NCBI RefSeq assembly: GCF_008274825.1
Contig: NZ_CP030848.1
Span: 186,001 to 250,000 of the forward strand
Source: Sphingobacterium hotanense
GTDB lineage: Bacteria; Bacteroidota; Bacteroidia; Sphingobacteriales; Sphingobacteriaceae
Direction: 5' to 3'
Length of the DNA stretch: 64,000 nt
Shown here: piece by piece, positions 44,105 to 52,349 of the stretch
Layout of the letters: every line of letters starts with the position of its first letter
How positions within the stretch are numbered: the stretch's first letter is position 1
Notes under the pieces: generated by a model
Told to the model about the DNA's origin: nothing
The model's input: only the letters and a program-made list of their open reading frames with translations
Databases searched by the model: none
Translations under genes and position numbers: made by a program

Positions 44105-44535
44105 TTATACTTCATCGGTTAGAAACTTTTCGATTATTTGATTTTTAATGGTCGAATCGCTACCGACATAGTGTTTAATGAATGATTCTACAAGTACCTT
44201 ATTGGTATAGTCAACCAATTCCTTTCGTTCAGTTTCAGAAATGTCCTCTCGTTTAAATGGCAAATCCTGCAGGGTGAAAATATTTGCTAATGCTTCATCA
44301 TTTATAATCTTCAATTCATTCTACCATTAAACTTATGCCTTAATGTTGATTGGTTGACTTCTTTTTGGAAGTTAACATCTATATCAAATAGATTTCTTAC
44401 AAATAAATAAATCTCACTTTCAAAAGCAAAGGAGGTATCGGATTCGGTATTAGTAGATTTCGTTGCATATTCCGATGATATGCCCCCAGGGATTCCGGCG
44501 ATATGCACTGGCACAAATCGATCCGAAATATCCAT
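44105..44535 (-). pseudogene. Possible small - strand gene split by a frame change
   Basis: Two - strand frames abut: one from ATG at 44535 (74 residues) ending in a TGA at 44311, and one from a TTG overlapping it, running to 44105 (69 residues, EDISETERKELVDYTNKVLV). Together they would give about 143 residues, so they may be one frameshifted gene or a coupled pair. No family is recognised. The first ATG lies head to head with the truncated regulator. Low confidence. Confidence 0.3.
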
Positions 44536-44643
44536 GATTTACCGGCCATTGGAATATATTGCTGGAAAGATTAAAGCTTATAGATATTTAAACGGGCTCA
44601 CTCAAAAGCAATTTGCAAAGTTGATGAACGTAGACCCTGCTAC
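44534..44643 (+). pseudogene. XRE-family regulator truncated by the IS element
   Basis: From ATG 44534 the frame reads PLEYIAGKIKAYRYLNG, then LTQKQFAKLMNVDPATV, a classic helix-turn-helix that binds DNA. After DPATV it runs into the left end of the IS element, so the C-terminal half is lost. The + strand bases just after the element (45889 on) read VARDRFKCGNKF, possibly the severed remainder. Confidence 0.5.
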
Positions 44644-44705
44644 TGTAACCCTCCCGAAAATTCGGACTGTCTGAAACGCGAAAATTCGTAACTTAGAACA
44701 GTACA

Positions 44706-44972
44706 ATGAAAAAAACAAGAATCAGCGAGAGCCAAATCGTTTCTGCGATCAAGCAACATGAATCGGGTAAAAGCACTTCGGACATCTGCAGGGAGTTGGG
44801 TGTCCACCAAGCCACCTTTTACACTTGGAAGAAGAAGTATTCCGGGATGGACAGCCAAGAGCTGCGCCGCATGAAGGAACTGGAGGAAGAGAACCGCCGT
44901 CTCAAGCAGATGTATGCGGACCTCGCCCTGGACCACAAGATCCTCAAGGACGTACTCTCAAAAAAGTTCTGA
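44706..44972 (+). CDS. IS3-family transposase OrfA
   Basis: An 88-residue protein with a helix-turn-helix (ISESQIVSAIKQHESGKST, DICRELGVHQATFYTWKKKY) followed by a leucine-zipper-like coiled coil (LEEENRRLKQMYADLALDHKIL). It binds the element's inverted repeats. Its last codons tca aaa aag ttc tga contain the heptamer A AAA AAG (44960-44966), the site of programmed -1 frameshifting to OrfB. Confidence 0.9.
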   Translation: MKKTRISESQIVSAIKQHESGKSTSDICRELGVHQATFYTWKKKYSGMDSQELRRMKELEEENRRLKQMYADLALDHKILKDVLSKKF

Positions 44973-45796
44973 GGCCCTGCCAGCGCAAGGATATGGCTGC
45001 TTATGTTATTTCTATGCACCAGATCAGCATCAGCAGGGCCTGCAAGGTTGTCAACCTGCCCAAGTCGATGTATTATTACAGGAACAGGAAGGACGACAGC
45101 GAAACGATAGCGAAGCTCCGAGAGCTGGCCGATCGGTATCCAACCGAAGGACAGGACCTTTACTATTCACGTATCCGACACGAGGGACTGAAGTGGAACT
45201 ACAAACGAATCCGCAGGGTGTATCAACTCTTGGGGATGAACCGTCGCAGAAAGGTCAGGAGACGACTTCCAGCCCGGGTAAAGCAACCGTTATCGATTCC
45301 AGAAAGGCCGCTTAAAACATGGTCTCTGGACTTCATGAGCGATGTACTGACCAATAAGCGCAAGTTCAGGACCCTGAATATCATTGATGATTTTAATAGA
45401 CAGGCCATCGCTATTGAGGTTGCGCACGGTATGCCAGCAAACAAAGTAACCTATCTATTGGAACGCATCATAAAAGAGCAGGGAAAACCTTCACGTTTCC
45501 GTACGGATAACGGCCCTGAATTTATCAGTAGGGAATTTCGAGATTGGTGTGCTGGCAAAGAAATAGATATACAGTACATTCAACCAGGCAGGCCGATGCA
45601 AAACGGTTACATTGAACGTTTCAACCGCACGTTTCGGGAAAGTATCCTTGATGCCTACCTCTTTGAAGATACACAGCAAGTACAGATACTTGCAGAAGAA
45701 TGGATTCAGGATTACAACTACAGAAGACCACATGAGTCATTGGGAGGAAAGACACCAATGGAATACGATGCCCTGCCGGCGGCATGTTATCAATAG
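44960..45796 (+). CDS. IS3-family transposase OrfB (read by -1 frameshift)
   Basis: The catalytic part. The DDE integrase core shows TWSLDFMSD (first Asp), FRTDNGPEF (second Asp) and NGYIERFNRTFRE (Glu), then the usual YNYRRPHESLGGKTPMEY tail. In the -1 frame the sequence joins OrfA just after the A6G site (44960). An independent ATG at 44993 is also possible. The sequence upstream of 44960 in this frame is the shadow of OrfA and not real protein. Confidence 0.88.
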   Translation, partial: KKVLRPCQRKDMAAYVISMHQISISRACKVVNLPKSMYYYRNRKDDSETIAKLRELADRYPTEGQDLYYSRIRHEGLKWNYKRIRRVYQLLGMNRRRKVRRRLPARVKQPLSIPERPLKTWSLDFMSDVLTNKRKFRTLNIIDDFNRQAIAIEVAHGMPANKVTYLLERIIKEQGKPSRFRTDNGPEFISREFRDWCAGKEIDIQYIQPGRPMQNGYIERFNRTFRESILDAYLFEDTQQVQILAEEWIQDYNYRRPHESLGGKTPMEYDALPAACYQ

Positions 45797-45888
45797 GTCA
45801 ACTTTAAAAAAGATTGACCTATTGATAACAACTATTTTTAAATTTGAAAACTCGCCTGGATGCCAGTCCGAAAATAGGGAGGGTTACA

Positions 45889-46170
45889 TGGTAGCGCGTG
45901 ACCGTTTTAAATGCGGCAATAAGTTCGTACTTCTTTTTAAGTATACGGGTTAGCAATAGAACATCAGTTAGAGGATGTTAAAGAAAAGACCCAAAGGTGA
46001 ATTCTGATTTCTTTTGCTCGGCACAGACAGATAAAGTTAGATCTATCTCTATATTCCGTTTTGAGATAAAAATTAGAATTCTCAATAATGGTGGTAAAGT
46101 TGGCTAGATGACTCGTCATATTTATTGTATCGGAATTTTATCTAGCTCTTATTTTTATTATCTTTAATGT
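45889..46170. other. Flank of the IS element and leader of the MNT-HEPN gene
   Basis: Possible remnant of the truncated regulator (45889-45953). The rest is an AT-rich leader with no clear promoter or hairpin. Confidence 0.35.
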
Positions 46171-47040
46171 ATGGAAGAGTTAAGCCACTTACCGATTGAT
46201 AAGCAAAACGATATTCTTAAAATTTTAGAAATAATTAAAGAAGTCGCAGTGCCTGAGAAGGTCATTTTGTTCGGGAGCTTTGCGAGGGGAGATTGGGTGG
46301 ACGATGAGTATGTTGAAAACGGTGCTACATATACATATCGTAGCGATTTTGATTTTCTGGTTGTAACACGTGACTCAAAACTTTTAGAATTAGAAATAAA
46401 GAACAGAATCGAAAATCGAACTAGAAGTTCTCGACATCCAGTTAATCCATTGGTGCATGACTTAAAACATATAAACTACGGTTTAGAAAGAGGCCAATAT
46501 TTCTTTAAATCTATAATTGAAAGTGGTATCTTATTGTTCGATACAAAATCGTTTGATTTTGTAAAATCCCGTGCTTTGTCTATTGAAGAACAGAGAGAAC
46601 AGGCATTATGTTATTATAATAACTGGATTGAAAGTGGCGTTAGGCTGCTGCGTATTGCAGAGGTCGCGTTTGATATATCATTGGAAGAGGATTTAGCGAT
46701 GAACGAGGTACTGTTCTTATTACATCAAACCGCTGAAAAATTCTATGCAGGATTGGGCTTAATATACAATGGCTATAAACCAAAAACTCATAGTATCAAG
46801 GAATACCGAAATTATACTAAAGAAATCTCCGAAGAGATAAATAAGATTTTTCTGTATCCAGAAAGTTCTTCTAAAGAAGAGGAATTGTTCGAAATTTTAC
46901 AGAAAAGCTATATTGATGCTCGTTATAAGCAAGATTTTTATGTGAATAAAGCTGATGTTAAATCTATTCTAGAAAAAATTCAGATACTAAAAGTCCTAAC
47001 TATTAAATATTCGCTTAAAAAACTAAACAGCATTAACTAA
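46171..47040 (+). CDS. Fused MNT-type nucleotidyltransferase and HEPN domain protein
   Basis: A 289-residue fusion. The N-terminal minimal nucleotidyltransferase motif is G35-S36-FARG with S58-D59-x-D61 (GSFARGDW, SDFDFLVV). The C-terminal HEPN-type helical part contains GYKPKTHSIKEYRN. MNT and HEPN often form toxin-antitoxin pairs, where the MNT enzyme adds nucleotides to inactivate the HEPN RNase. Here both are on one chain, so the protein may be self-regulated or an antitoxin-like regulator. It faces an XRE regulator with a 4-bp 3' overlap. Confidence 0.85.
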   Translation: MEELSHLPIDKQNDILKILEIIKEVAVPEKVILFGSFARGDWVDDEYVENGATYTYRSDFDFLVVTRDSKLLELEIKNRIENRTRSSRHPVNPLVHDLKHINYGLERGQYFFKSIIESGILLFDTKSFDFVKSRALSIEEQREQALCYYNNWIESGVRLLRIAEVAFDISLEEDLAMNEVLFLLHQTAEKFYAGLGLIYNGYKPKTHSIKEYRNYTKEISEEINKIFLYPESSSKEEELFEILQKSYIDARYKQDFYVNKADVKSILEKIQILKVLTIKYSLKKLNSIN

Positions 47041-47288
47041 TTCCATGCCTTCAAAAAGGCAAAATCGTTGTCTAGAAGCTCTTTCGGATGCTTATTTAAT
47101 CCTTTAGCATACTCAAGAAACGTAGAAAAATTAAAATCCTTATTGCCATTCTCGATATTGCTGATGTTGCTCTTAGTTAAATCGCACCGCGAAGCTAATT
47201 GATCTTGACTCAATCCGCACCCCTGACGTGTACGTCTGAGGAACTTCCCAATTTCTTTTAACCGTTCAAAATCTCTCTCTATATTCAT
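47037..47288 (-). CDS. XRE-family helix-turn-helix regulator
   Basis: A protein of about 83 residues from ATG 47288 (a longer frame to 47375 would add a 29-residue AT-rich, unlikely N-terminus). The HTH is GKFLRRTRQGCGLSQDQLASRCDLTKSNISNIENG. It is convergent with the MNT-HEPN gene, sharing 4 bp at the ends. As a pair they look like a small toxin-antitoxin-type or defence-type module. The regulator probably controls its own promoter. Confidence 0.8.
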   Translation of the reverse strand: MNIERDFERLKEIGKFLRRTRQGCGLSQDQLASRCDLTKSNISNIENGNKDFNFSTFLEYAKGLNKHPKELLDNDFAFLKAWN

Positions 47289-47336
47289 TTTAAAACGGAA
47301 TAAAGCAAATAATAACAAATTATGTGTTATAAGATC

Positions 47337-47367
47337 TTGCAACTTTAGCGTATTTTTTTTATATTTG
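47337..47367 (+). promoter_or_regulatory. Bacteroidota-type promoter (TTG -33, TATATTTG -7)
   Basis: A TTG at 47337-47339 and a perfect TAnnTTTG box (TATATTTG, 47360-47367) are 20 nt apart, the spacing expected for the Bacteroidota primary sigma factor. Transcription would start near 47373, just before the interleaved inverted repeats. Confidence 0.6.
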
Positions 47368-47372
47368 CAGTT

Positions 47373-47540
47373 CATTCATTTGGTAGGCGTGAGAAACCTA
47401 AAACCAATGTGAATGCGAATTATAAACTTATACATTCCTAATAGATATTCTGGAAAGGCCTCCCTTGATTCTAGGTCGCGTAGTTTCTCACGCCCAACCA
47501 TGGCGCAAGGGAGTGGCCTTTCTTGTTTAATTATCTATGG
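47373..47540 (+). ncRNA. Candidate structured RNA with interleaved inverted repeats
   Basis: Downstream of the promoter, four segments alternate. A1 (47386-47397, GGCGTGAGAAAC) is a perfect 12-nt complement of A2 (47483-47494), with extra TGG/CCA pairs at the outside. B1 (47453-47467) is complementary to B2 (47506-47522) over 15 bp with a 2-nt bulge. Because B1 lies inside the A loop and B2 outside it, the two stems form a pseudoknot or switch between each other. It could be a small RNA or the leader of the TlpA/SusC operon. Confidence 0.45.
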
Positions 47541-47707
47541 TAGGGTATGTTTTATGCATACCTATAATCTCCTGATCTCTCCTCCCGAGTAGGACATGTG
47601 ACCATTATGTCACATCCCGTTAAATGTTTTCCTGCTTAGAATAATATGACCCTTATTCAATAAGTTGGATTTCTATTTTCCATAATCCTTATCTCAACAC
47701 CTTTTCT

Positions 47708-49099
47708 ATGAAAAACTTAATCAAGACATATTTATCTATGACCCATATTTTCTTGCTGCGGGGTTATTATATCGGTCTCAAAAAGCGTTCAAATCTTTGC
47801 ATGGCAATGCTTACTCTTTGTTTCAGTTTGTTTAGTTACGTCGAAGCCTGGTCCCAAGACGGGACCAGTGCTTTGCGTCCAGGTGTGCTTGAACTGAAAG
47901 TCGGAGATGCCCTTCCTGAAGACCTGTGGAATCTTTCATTGACCGTAATAAACCACCCCGAAGGCAAACAAACAATCAGATTAGCTGACTATAAAAATAA
48001 ACCCATTATCCTTGATTTCTGGGCTACGTGGTGTCCAGGATGTATCACTTCTTTACAGAATTTAGATACTATTCAAAGAGAATTACCTAATGAAGTCGTT
48101 ATTATACCTATCACCAATGACAACGTGCAAAAGGCTGAGGCATTTATTAAGGAAAGACGATGGCAACTGCCCACGGTAGTAAACAGCTCGATATTACAAG
48201 AGTACTTTCCTCATAAATATATTCCCCATTATATATGGGTGAATCAAGAGGGAATAATCGAGGCCATCACAGGGGCCGAGCCCGTTAACAAAGCGAATAT
48301 TAAGACAGTAATCGGGGGTAGGAACTTGGACGTTCCAAATAAAATAGAACTATTAGATTTTGATCATAAGAAGCCTTTGTTTATAGATGGGAATGGCGGA
48401 GAGGGTAATTCTATTAAATATCGATCGTTATTTTCAGAACCGATTCCAGGCTTATTCCAATCTATTTCTGCAGTAATATCCGATACAATTAACCACACTT
48501 CCCGGATTTATGGTATCAACTGCCGCGCCTTGACATTATACTCGATTGCGTATCAAAAGCTTCAAAGCTTCCCTAAAGAACGTATTGAGTATGAAATAAA
48601 AGATTCTGCGAAACGAGCGCTTTTTGTTACCACGAAAGACGGTCAGACTTCCAAAAACCATTTGTTCACTTACGAATTAATTACACCTTTAAACGCGCCC
48701 GACAAAGTAAGGGAACGAGTGGGGGTCGATCTTCAACATTTCTTTGGCTTGAGTGCACGTTTCGAGAGGCGTTTAATTGATTGCTACGTACTGACGGCTC
48801 TTCCCACGCTCAAACATGCTTTCTCTAAAGGCGGAGAAAGAAAAGATAACCTGTTCGGTGAGCAAAATGAAGAAAAATATATTCAAAACCAGACAATTGA
48901 CTTCTTATCCGGCTACCTTAATGAAATTCTGCCTCTAGCGGTAGTTGACGAAATGAGTTACCGAGGAACACTTGATTTAAAGTTTCCACAACCGGACATC
49001 CAAAACTTAAAACCGCTTCAGGAAGCGCTTCGCAATCAGGGTATTTCTTTGGAAAAAGGGAATCGAGAGATTGAGTTTTTCATTATCAGTGATAACTAA
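47708..49099 (+). CDS. TlpA-like thioredoxin-fold protein at head of SusC/D operon
   Basis: A 463-residue protein with a membrane or signal segment near residues 29-47. The redoxin domain (VGDALPEDLWNLSLTV) carries the CXXC motif WATWCPGC (C109, C112), and QEYFPHKYIPHYIWVN matches a TlpA-type strand. The C-terminal half (residues about 210-460) has no recognised domain. It may reduce or assemble disulfides in the periplasm for the two partner proteins. Other starts are possible within the first 45 codons. It starts about 330 bp after the candidate structured RNA promoter. Confidence 0.75.
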   Translation: MKNLIKTYLSMTHIFLLRGYYIGLKKRSNLCMAMLTLCFSLFSYVEAWSQDGTSALRPGVLELKVGDALPEDLWNLSLTVINHPEGKQTIRLADYKNKPIILDFWATWCPGCITSLQNLDTIQRELPNEVVIIPITNDNVQKAEAFIKERRWQLPTVVNSSILQEYFPHKYIPHYIWVNQEGIIEAITGAEPVNKANIKTVIGGRNLDVPNKIELLDFDHKKPLFIDGNGGEGNSIKYRSLFSEPIPGLFQSISAVISDTINHTSRIYGINCRALTLYSIAYQKLQSFPKERIEYEIKDSAKRALFVTTKDGQTSKNHLFTYELITPLNAPDKVRERVGVDLQHFFGLSARFERRLIDCYVLTALPTLKHAFSKGGERKDNLFGEQNEEKYIQNQTIDFLSGYLNEILPLAVVDEMSYRGTLDLKFPQPDIQNLKPLQEALRNQGISLEKGNREIEFFIISDN

Positions 49100-49114
49100 G
49101 AATTTAACGAAACG

Positions 49115-52100
49115 ATGTGTATGAAATACATTATTTTTACCATTTTATCCTTTTACGTAACACTCGGTGTTGCACAAACCACCCCGCGGCGCACAATTTC
49201 GTTAGCAGTCGTGGATGAAGACAATCGTCCATTAACGAGTAGCAGTGTTCGGTTGATGGGAAAACAAGGCTCCGTAATTTCTAAAGGTGACGCTAACTTT
49301 ACGATTGATCTCATCTCAAATGTGGATACCCTTCTGGTCAGCCACCTAGGTTACCACGAACAAAGAGTGAGTATAAAAAATACGAGTCCGCTATTTATTG
49401 TGGTAACACTAAAAAAAGCGGGGGCAACAAAGATTGAAGAAGTCGTCGTTAATACAGGATACCAAAGCCTACCTAAGGAGAGAGCAACTGGCTCATTTGA
49501 AACCCTAAACCAGGAGTTAATCAACCGCAGTGTTAGTACGGACATTCTCAGTCGCTTAGAAGGAGTCAGCAGCCTTAATTTCAACAATAGGTCAAGCGGT
49601 AAAAGCTTATCGATAAGAGGGCGCAGCACCATTATGGGAAATGCATCCCCACTGATTATATTGGATAATTTCCCCTACGAGGGGGACATTGATAATATCA
49701 ATCCCAATGATGTTGACAATATTACGTTTCTTAAAGATGCGGCGGCAGCTTCCATTTGGGGCGTACGAGCCGCCAACGGCGTAATTGTAATAACCACCAA
49801 AAAAGGGAAATACAATAGGCCCTCTTCCGTCGATTTCTCTGCTAATCTAACCTATGGAGCTAAGCCCAATCTTTTCTATGCTCCGATGTTGAGCGCAGCT
49901 GATTTTATTGATTTGGAGTTGTATCTTTTTCATAAGGGCTACTACAATGCAACCTTAAACAACGTAAGAAAACCCGTGGTTTCCCCGGTCGTTGAACTTC
50001 TTTCGCAGCTAAGAAACGGGAGCTTGTCTTCCAAAGAAGTGAATGAACAAATTGAATCGTTTAAGAAGGTTGATGTTCGCAATGACCTGAGTAAATATTA
50101 TTATCAGTCAAATCTCAATCAGCAGTATGCATTGAGCTATAGCGGCGGTTCAAATAAGTACAATTACATGCTATCGGCTGGATGGGATAAGAACCAGGAG
50201 AACCTAAAGCGTAATGGCTTGGATAGGTTAACGCTCCGATCGGAAAATAACTTCAATCCCTTGGAAGGATTATACCTCCAAGCTGGCATCGTTTTCACCC
50301 AAATCAATAGCCAAAATAATAATATGGGCCTTCAAATGATTAATTCCGCTCCGAAGGGATTTTACCCATATGCTTCCCTAGCTGACGCAAATGGAAACCC
50401 ATTAGCGATACCTTATGAATATCGTCTGGCTTATGTTGATACGGTCGGCTCTGATAAACTTCTTGATTGGCAATACAGACCTTTGGAAGAACTGAATCTC
50501 GCAGATAATACGTCACAACAAAACGATATCCGTTTGAATGCGGGGATCCAATATAAACTCTCCAATGGATTTGGGGTGGAAGCACGATATCAGTATCAAC
50601 AGCAATCGGGGAACGACCGAAACTATGCCGTTCCTAATAGTTTCCCTGCGCGCAATTGGGTTAATCTTTTCAGTTATCAGGATGGATCGGTAATAAACTA
50701 CCGTGTTCCCACAGGTGGGTTTCTCGATTTAGGGCAATCAAACTTGAAATCCCATGTTGGAAGAGGGCAGCTAAACTATAACAAAACCTGGCATGCAATA
50801 CATGAACTTTCGGCAATCGTGGGTATGGAGATTCGACAAACCCATACCACTTCCAATAGAAACCGTACTTATGGTTACAATGGCGAGCTTCTAACATTCG
50901 GAAGTGTAAACTATGCGGACCTCCTTCCAACTTACAACAATCTGCGTGGAATGTTGCGCATACCGAATAATACTAATTTTGAAGATGTTCTATTTAGGTT
51001 TACTTCCTATTATGGAAATGCCGCTTATACGTTAAAAGATAGGTACACGTTATCGGCAAGTCTGCGCAAAGATGCCTCTAACTTATTTGGTGTTGCGACC
51101 AACCAGAAAGGGGTACCGCTGTGGTCGTCAGGTTTAAGCTGGCAAGTGCATAAAGAGGACTTCTACAGGCTTGACATGTTGCCAGTGCTCAAATTCCGAG
51201 CGACGTATGGTTACAATGGTAATGTCGACAATACGCTGTCGGCGCTTACAACCTTGCGGTCTGCCAGCAATACCTATCTTACCGGGCTTGATTATGCCTA
51301 CGTTTTCAGCCCCGGAAATCCCGAATTACGCTGGGAAAAATCAGGAATGTTAAACCTAGGAATTGACTTCGGCTTTAAAAACAATCGATTTTCAGGTAGT
51401 ATAGACTATTATGCGAGAAAGGGAATAGATCTGATCGGACAAGCCCCGATTGATCCTACCACAGGTGTTATATCTCCAACTGCTGAGTTTCTATATAAGG
51501 GTAACGTAGCGCAAATGAAAGGGAATGGGTTAGATTTGGTGCTGCATGGACGTATTATAGAGCGCCAGTTTAAATGGCGAACAGATGCGATCTTGAATTA
51601 TACCACCAACCAGGTCACTAATTACGAAATGTCAAGTTCATCTCTGGCGGCTAATTATGTAGGATATGGACTTCTGGTTTCTCCCTTTAAGGGTAAGCCG
51701 GTTTACGGCATCTATAGTTATCCTTGGGCGGGACTGGATCCCCAGAATGGCGATCCCCAAGGTTATCTTGATGGTGAAATAAGCAAGGATTATTACGCTA
51801 TAACATCTGGATCGCCGTCCTCACTAGTTTTTCACGGTTCGGCTGTGCCTACCGTGTTTGGTTCCTTACGCAATACATTCTTCTACAAGGATTTCTCCCT
51901 TTCGTTTACGATGACGTTAAAAGGAGGATATTATTTCCGAAGAAGTAGCATTGATTATCTGGCGCTATACGCAAACTGGAGGGGCGGCCATGCTGACTAC
52001 CTAAAACGTTGGCAGAATCCTGGCGATGAGAAAAGTACAAATGTCCCGTCTTTACCTTATCCGGCAAACTCCGCGAGGGACGCTTTTTACAACAATTCGA

Positions 52101-52330
52101 CTGTACTTGTAGAGAAAGGCGATCATTTGAGGCTGCAAGATATCAACATGTCATATCGTTTGGGCGATAACAAAACCGGGAAATATATTAAACAGTTACA
52201 GATCTACGCTTATCTGAACAACCTTGGAATGATATGGCGAGCTAACAAGGCGGACTTAGATCCAGATTATTATTCAGGAGGCTATCCACTGCCGGTAACT
52301 ATATCCTTAGGCTGTAGAGCGACATTTTAA
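49115..52330 (+). CDS. SusC/RagA-family outer-membrane transporter, short N-terminal type
   Basis: A 1071-residue transporter without an STN domain. A signal peptide (FTILSFYVTLGVAQ), a carboxypeptidase-like N-terminal domain (SLAVVDEDNRPLTSSSVR) and TonB box EEVVVNTGYQSL near residue 108 precede the plug (NRSSGKSLSIRGRSTI, LKDAAAASIWGVRAANGVIVITTKKGK) and barrel. No sigma/FecR genes are adjacent, so induction must differ from the first locus. It starts 16 bp after the TlpA-like gene. Confidence 0.94.
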   Translation: MCMKYIIFTILSFYVTLGVAQTTPRRTISLAVVDEDNRPLTSSSVRLMGKQGSVISKGDANFTIDLISNVDTLLVSHLGYHEQRVSIKNTSPLFIVVTLKKAGATKIEEVVVNTGYQSLPKERATGSFETLNQELINRSVSTDILSRLEGVSSLNFNNRSSGKSLSIRGRSTIMGNASPLIILDNFPYEGDIDNINPNDVDNITFLKDAAAASIWGVRAANGVIVITTKKGKYNRPSSVDFSANLTYGAKPNLFYAPMLSAADFIDLELYLFHKGYYNATLNNVRKPVVSPVVELLSQLRNGSLSSKEVNEQIESFKKVDVRNDLSKYYYQSNLNQQYALSYSGGSNKYNYMLSAGWDKNQENLKRNGLDRLTLRSENNFNPLEGLYLQAGIVFTQINSQNNNMGLQMINSAPKGFYPYASLADANGNPLAIPYEYRLAYVDTVGSDKLLDWQYRPLEELNLADNTSQQNDIRLNAGIQYKLSNGFGVEARYQYQQQSGNDRNYAVPNSFPARNWVNLFSYQDGSVINYRVPTGGFLDLGQSNLKSHVGRGQLNYNKTWHAIHELSAIVGMEIRQTHTTSNRNRTYGYNGELLTFGSVNYADLLPTYNNLRGMLRIPNNTNFEDVLFRFTSYYGNAAYTLKDRYTLSASLRKDASNLFGVATNQKGVPLWSSGLSWQVHKEDFYRLDMLPVLKFRATYGYNGNVDNTLSALTTLRSASNTYLTGLDYAYVFSPGNPELRWEKSGMLNLGIDFGFKNNRFSGSIDYYARKGIDLIGQAPIDPTTGVISPTAEFLYKGNVAQMKGNGLDLVLHGRIIERQFKWRTDAILNYTTNQVTNYEMSSSSLAANYVGYGLLVSPFKGKPVYGIYSYPWAGLDPQNGDPQGYLDGEISKDYYAITSGSPSSLVFHGSAVPTVFGSLRNTFFYKDFSLSFTMTLKGGYYFRRSSIDYLALYANWRGGHADYLKRWQNPGDEKSTNVPSLPYPANSARDAFYNNSTVLVEKGDHLRLQDINMSYRLGDNKTGKYIKQLQIYAYLNNLGMIWRANKADLDPDYYSGGYPLPVTISLGCRATF

Positions 52331-52349
52331 ATCAAAATTACTACAAGAT

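Larger units (their letters stand above)
44644..45888 (+). mobile_element. IS3-family insertion sequence, 1245 bp
   Basis: Terminal inverted repeats of about 25 bp bound the element: left TGTAACCCTCCCGAAAATTC (44644 on) and right, as reverse complement, TGTAACCCTCCCTATTTTCG (ending at 45888), both followed inward by GGACTG-type sequence. Two overlapping frames code for OrfA and OrfB, joined by an A6G frameshift site. The insertion disrupts an XRE regulator. No clear short direct repeat flanks it, so the target duplication has decayed or the ends moved. Confidence 0.88.

Noticed and set aside
44825-44959. N-terminal part of the long OrfB frame (before the A6G site)
   Set aside because: It overlaps OrfA in another frame and is not protein-like; OrfB is read by frameshift at 44960.
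44644-45888. Target-site duplication flanking the IS
   Set aside because: The bases next to the two inverted repeats (TAC on the left, TGG on the right) do not match.
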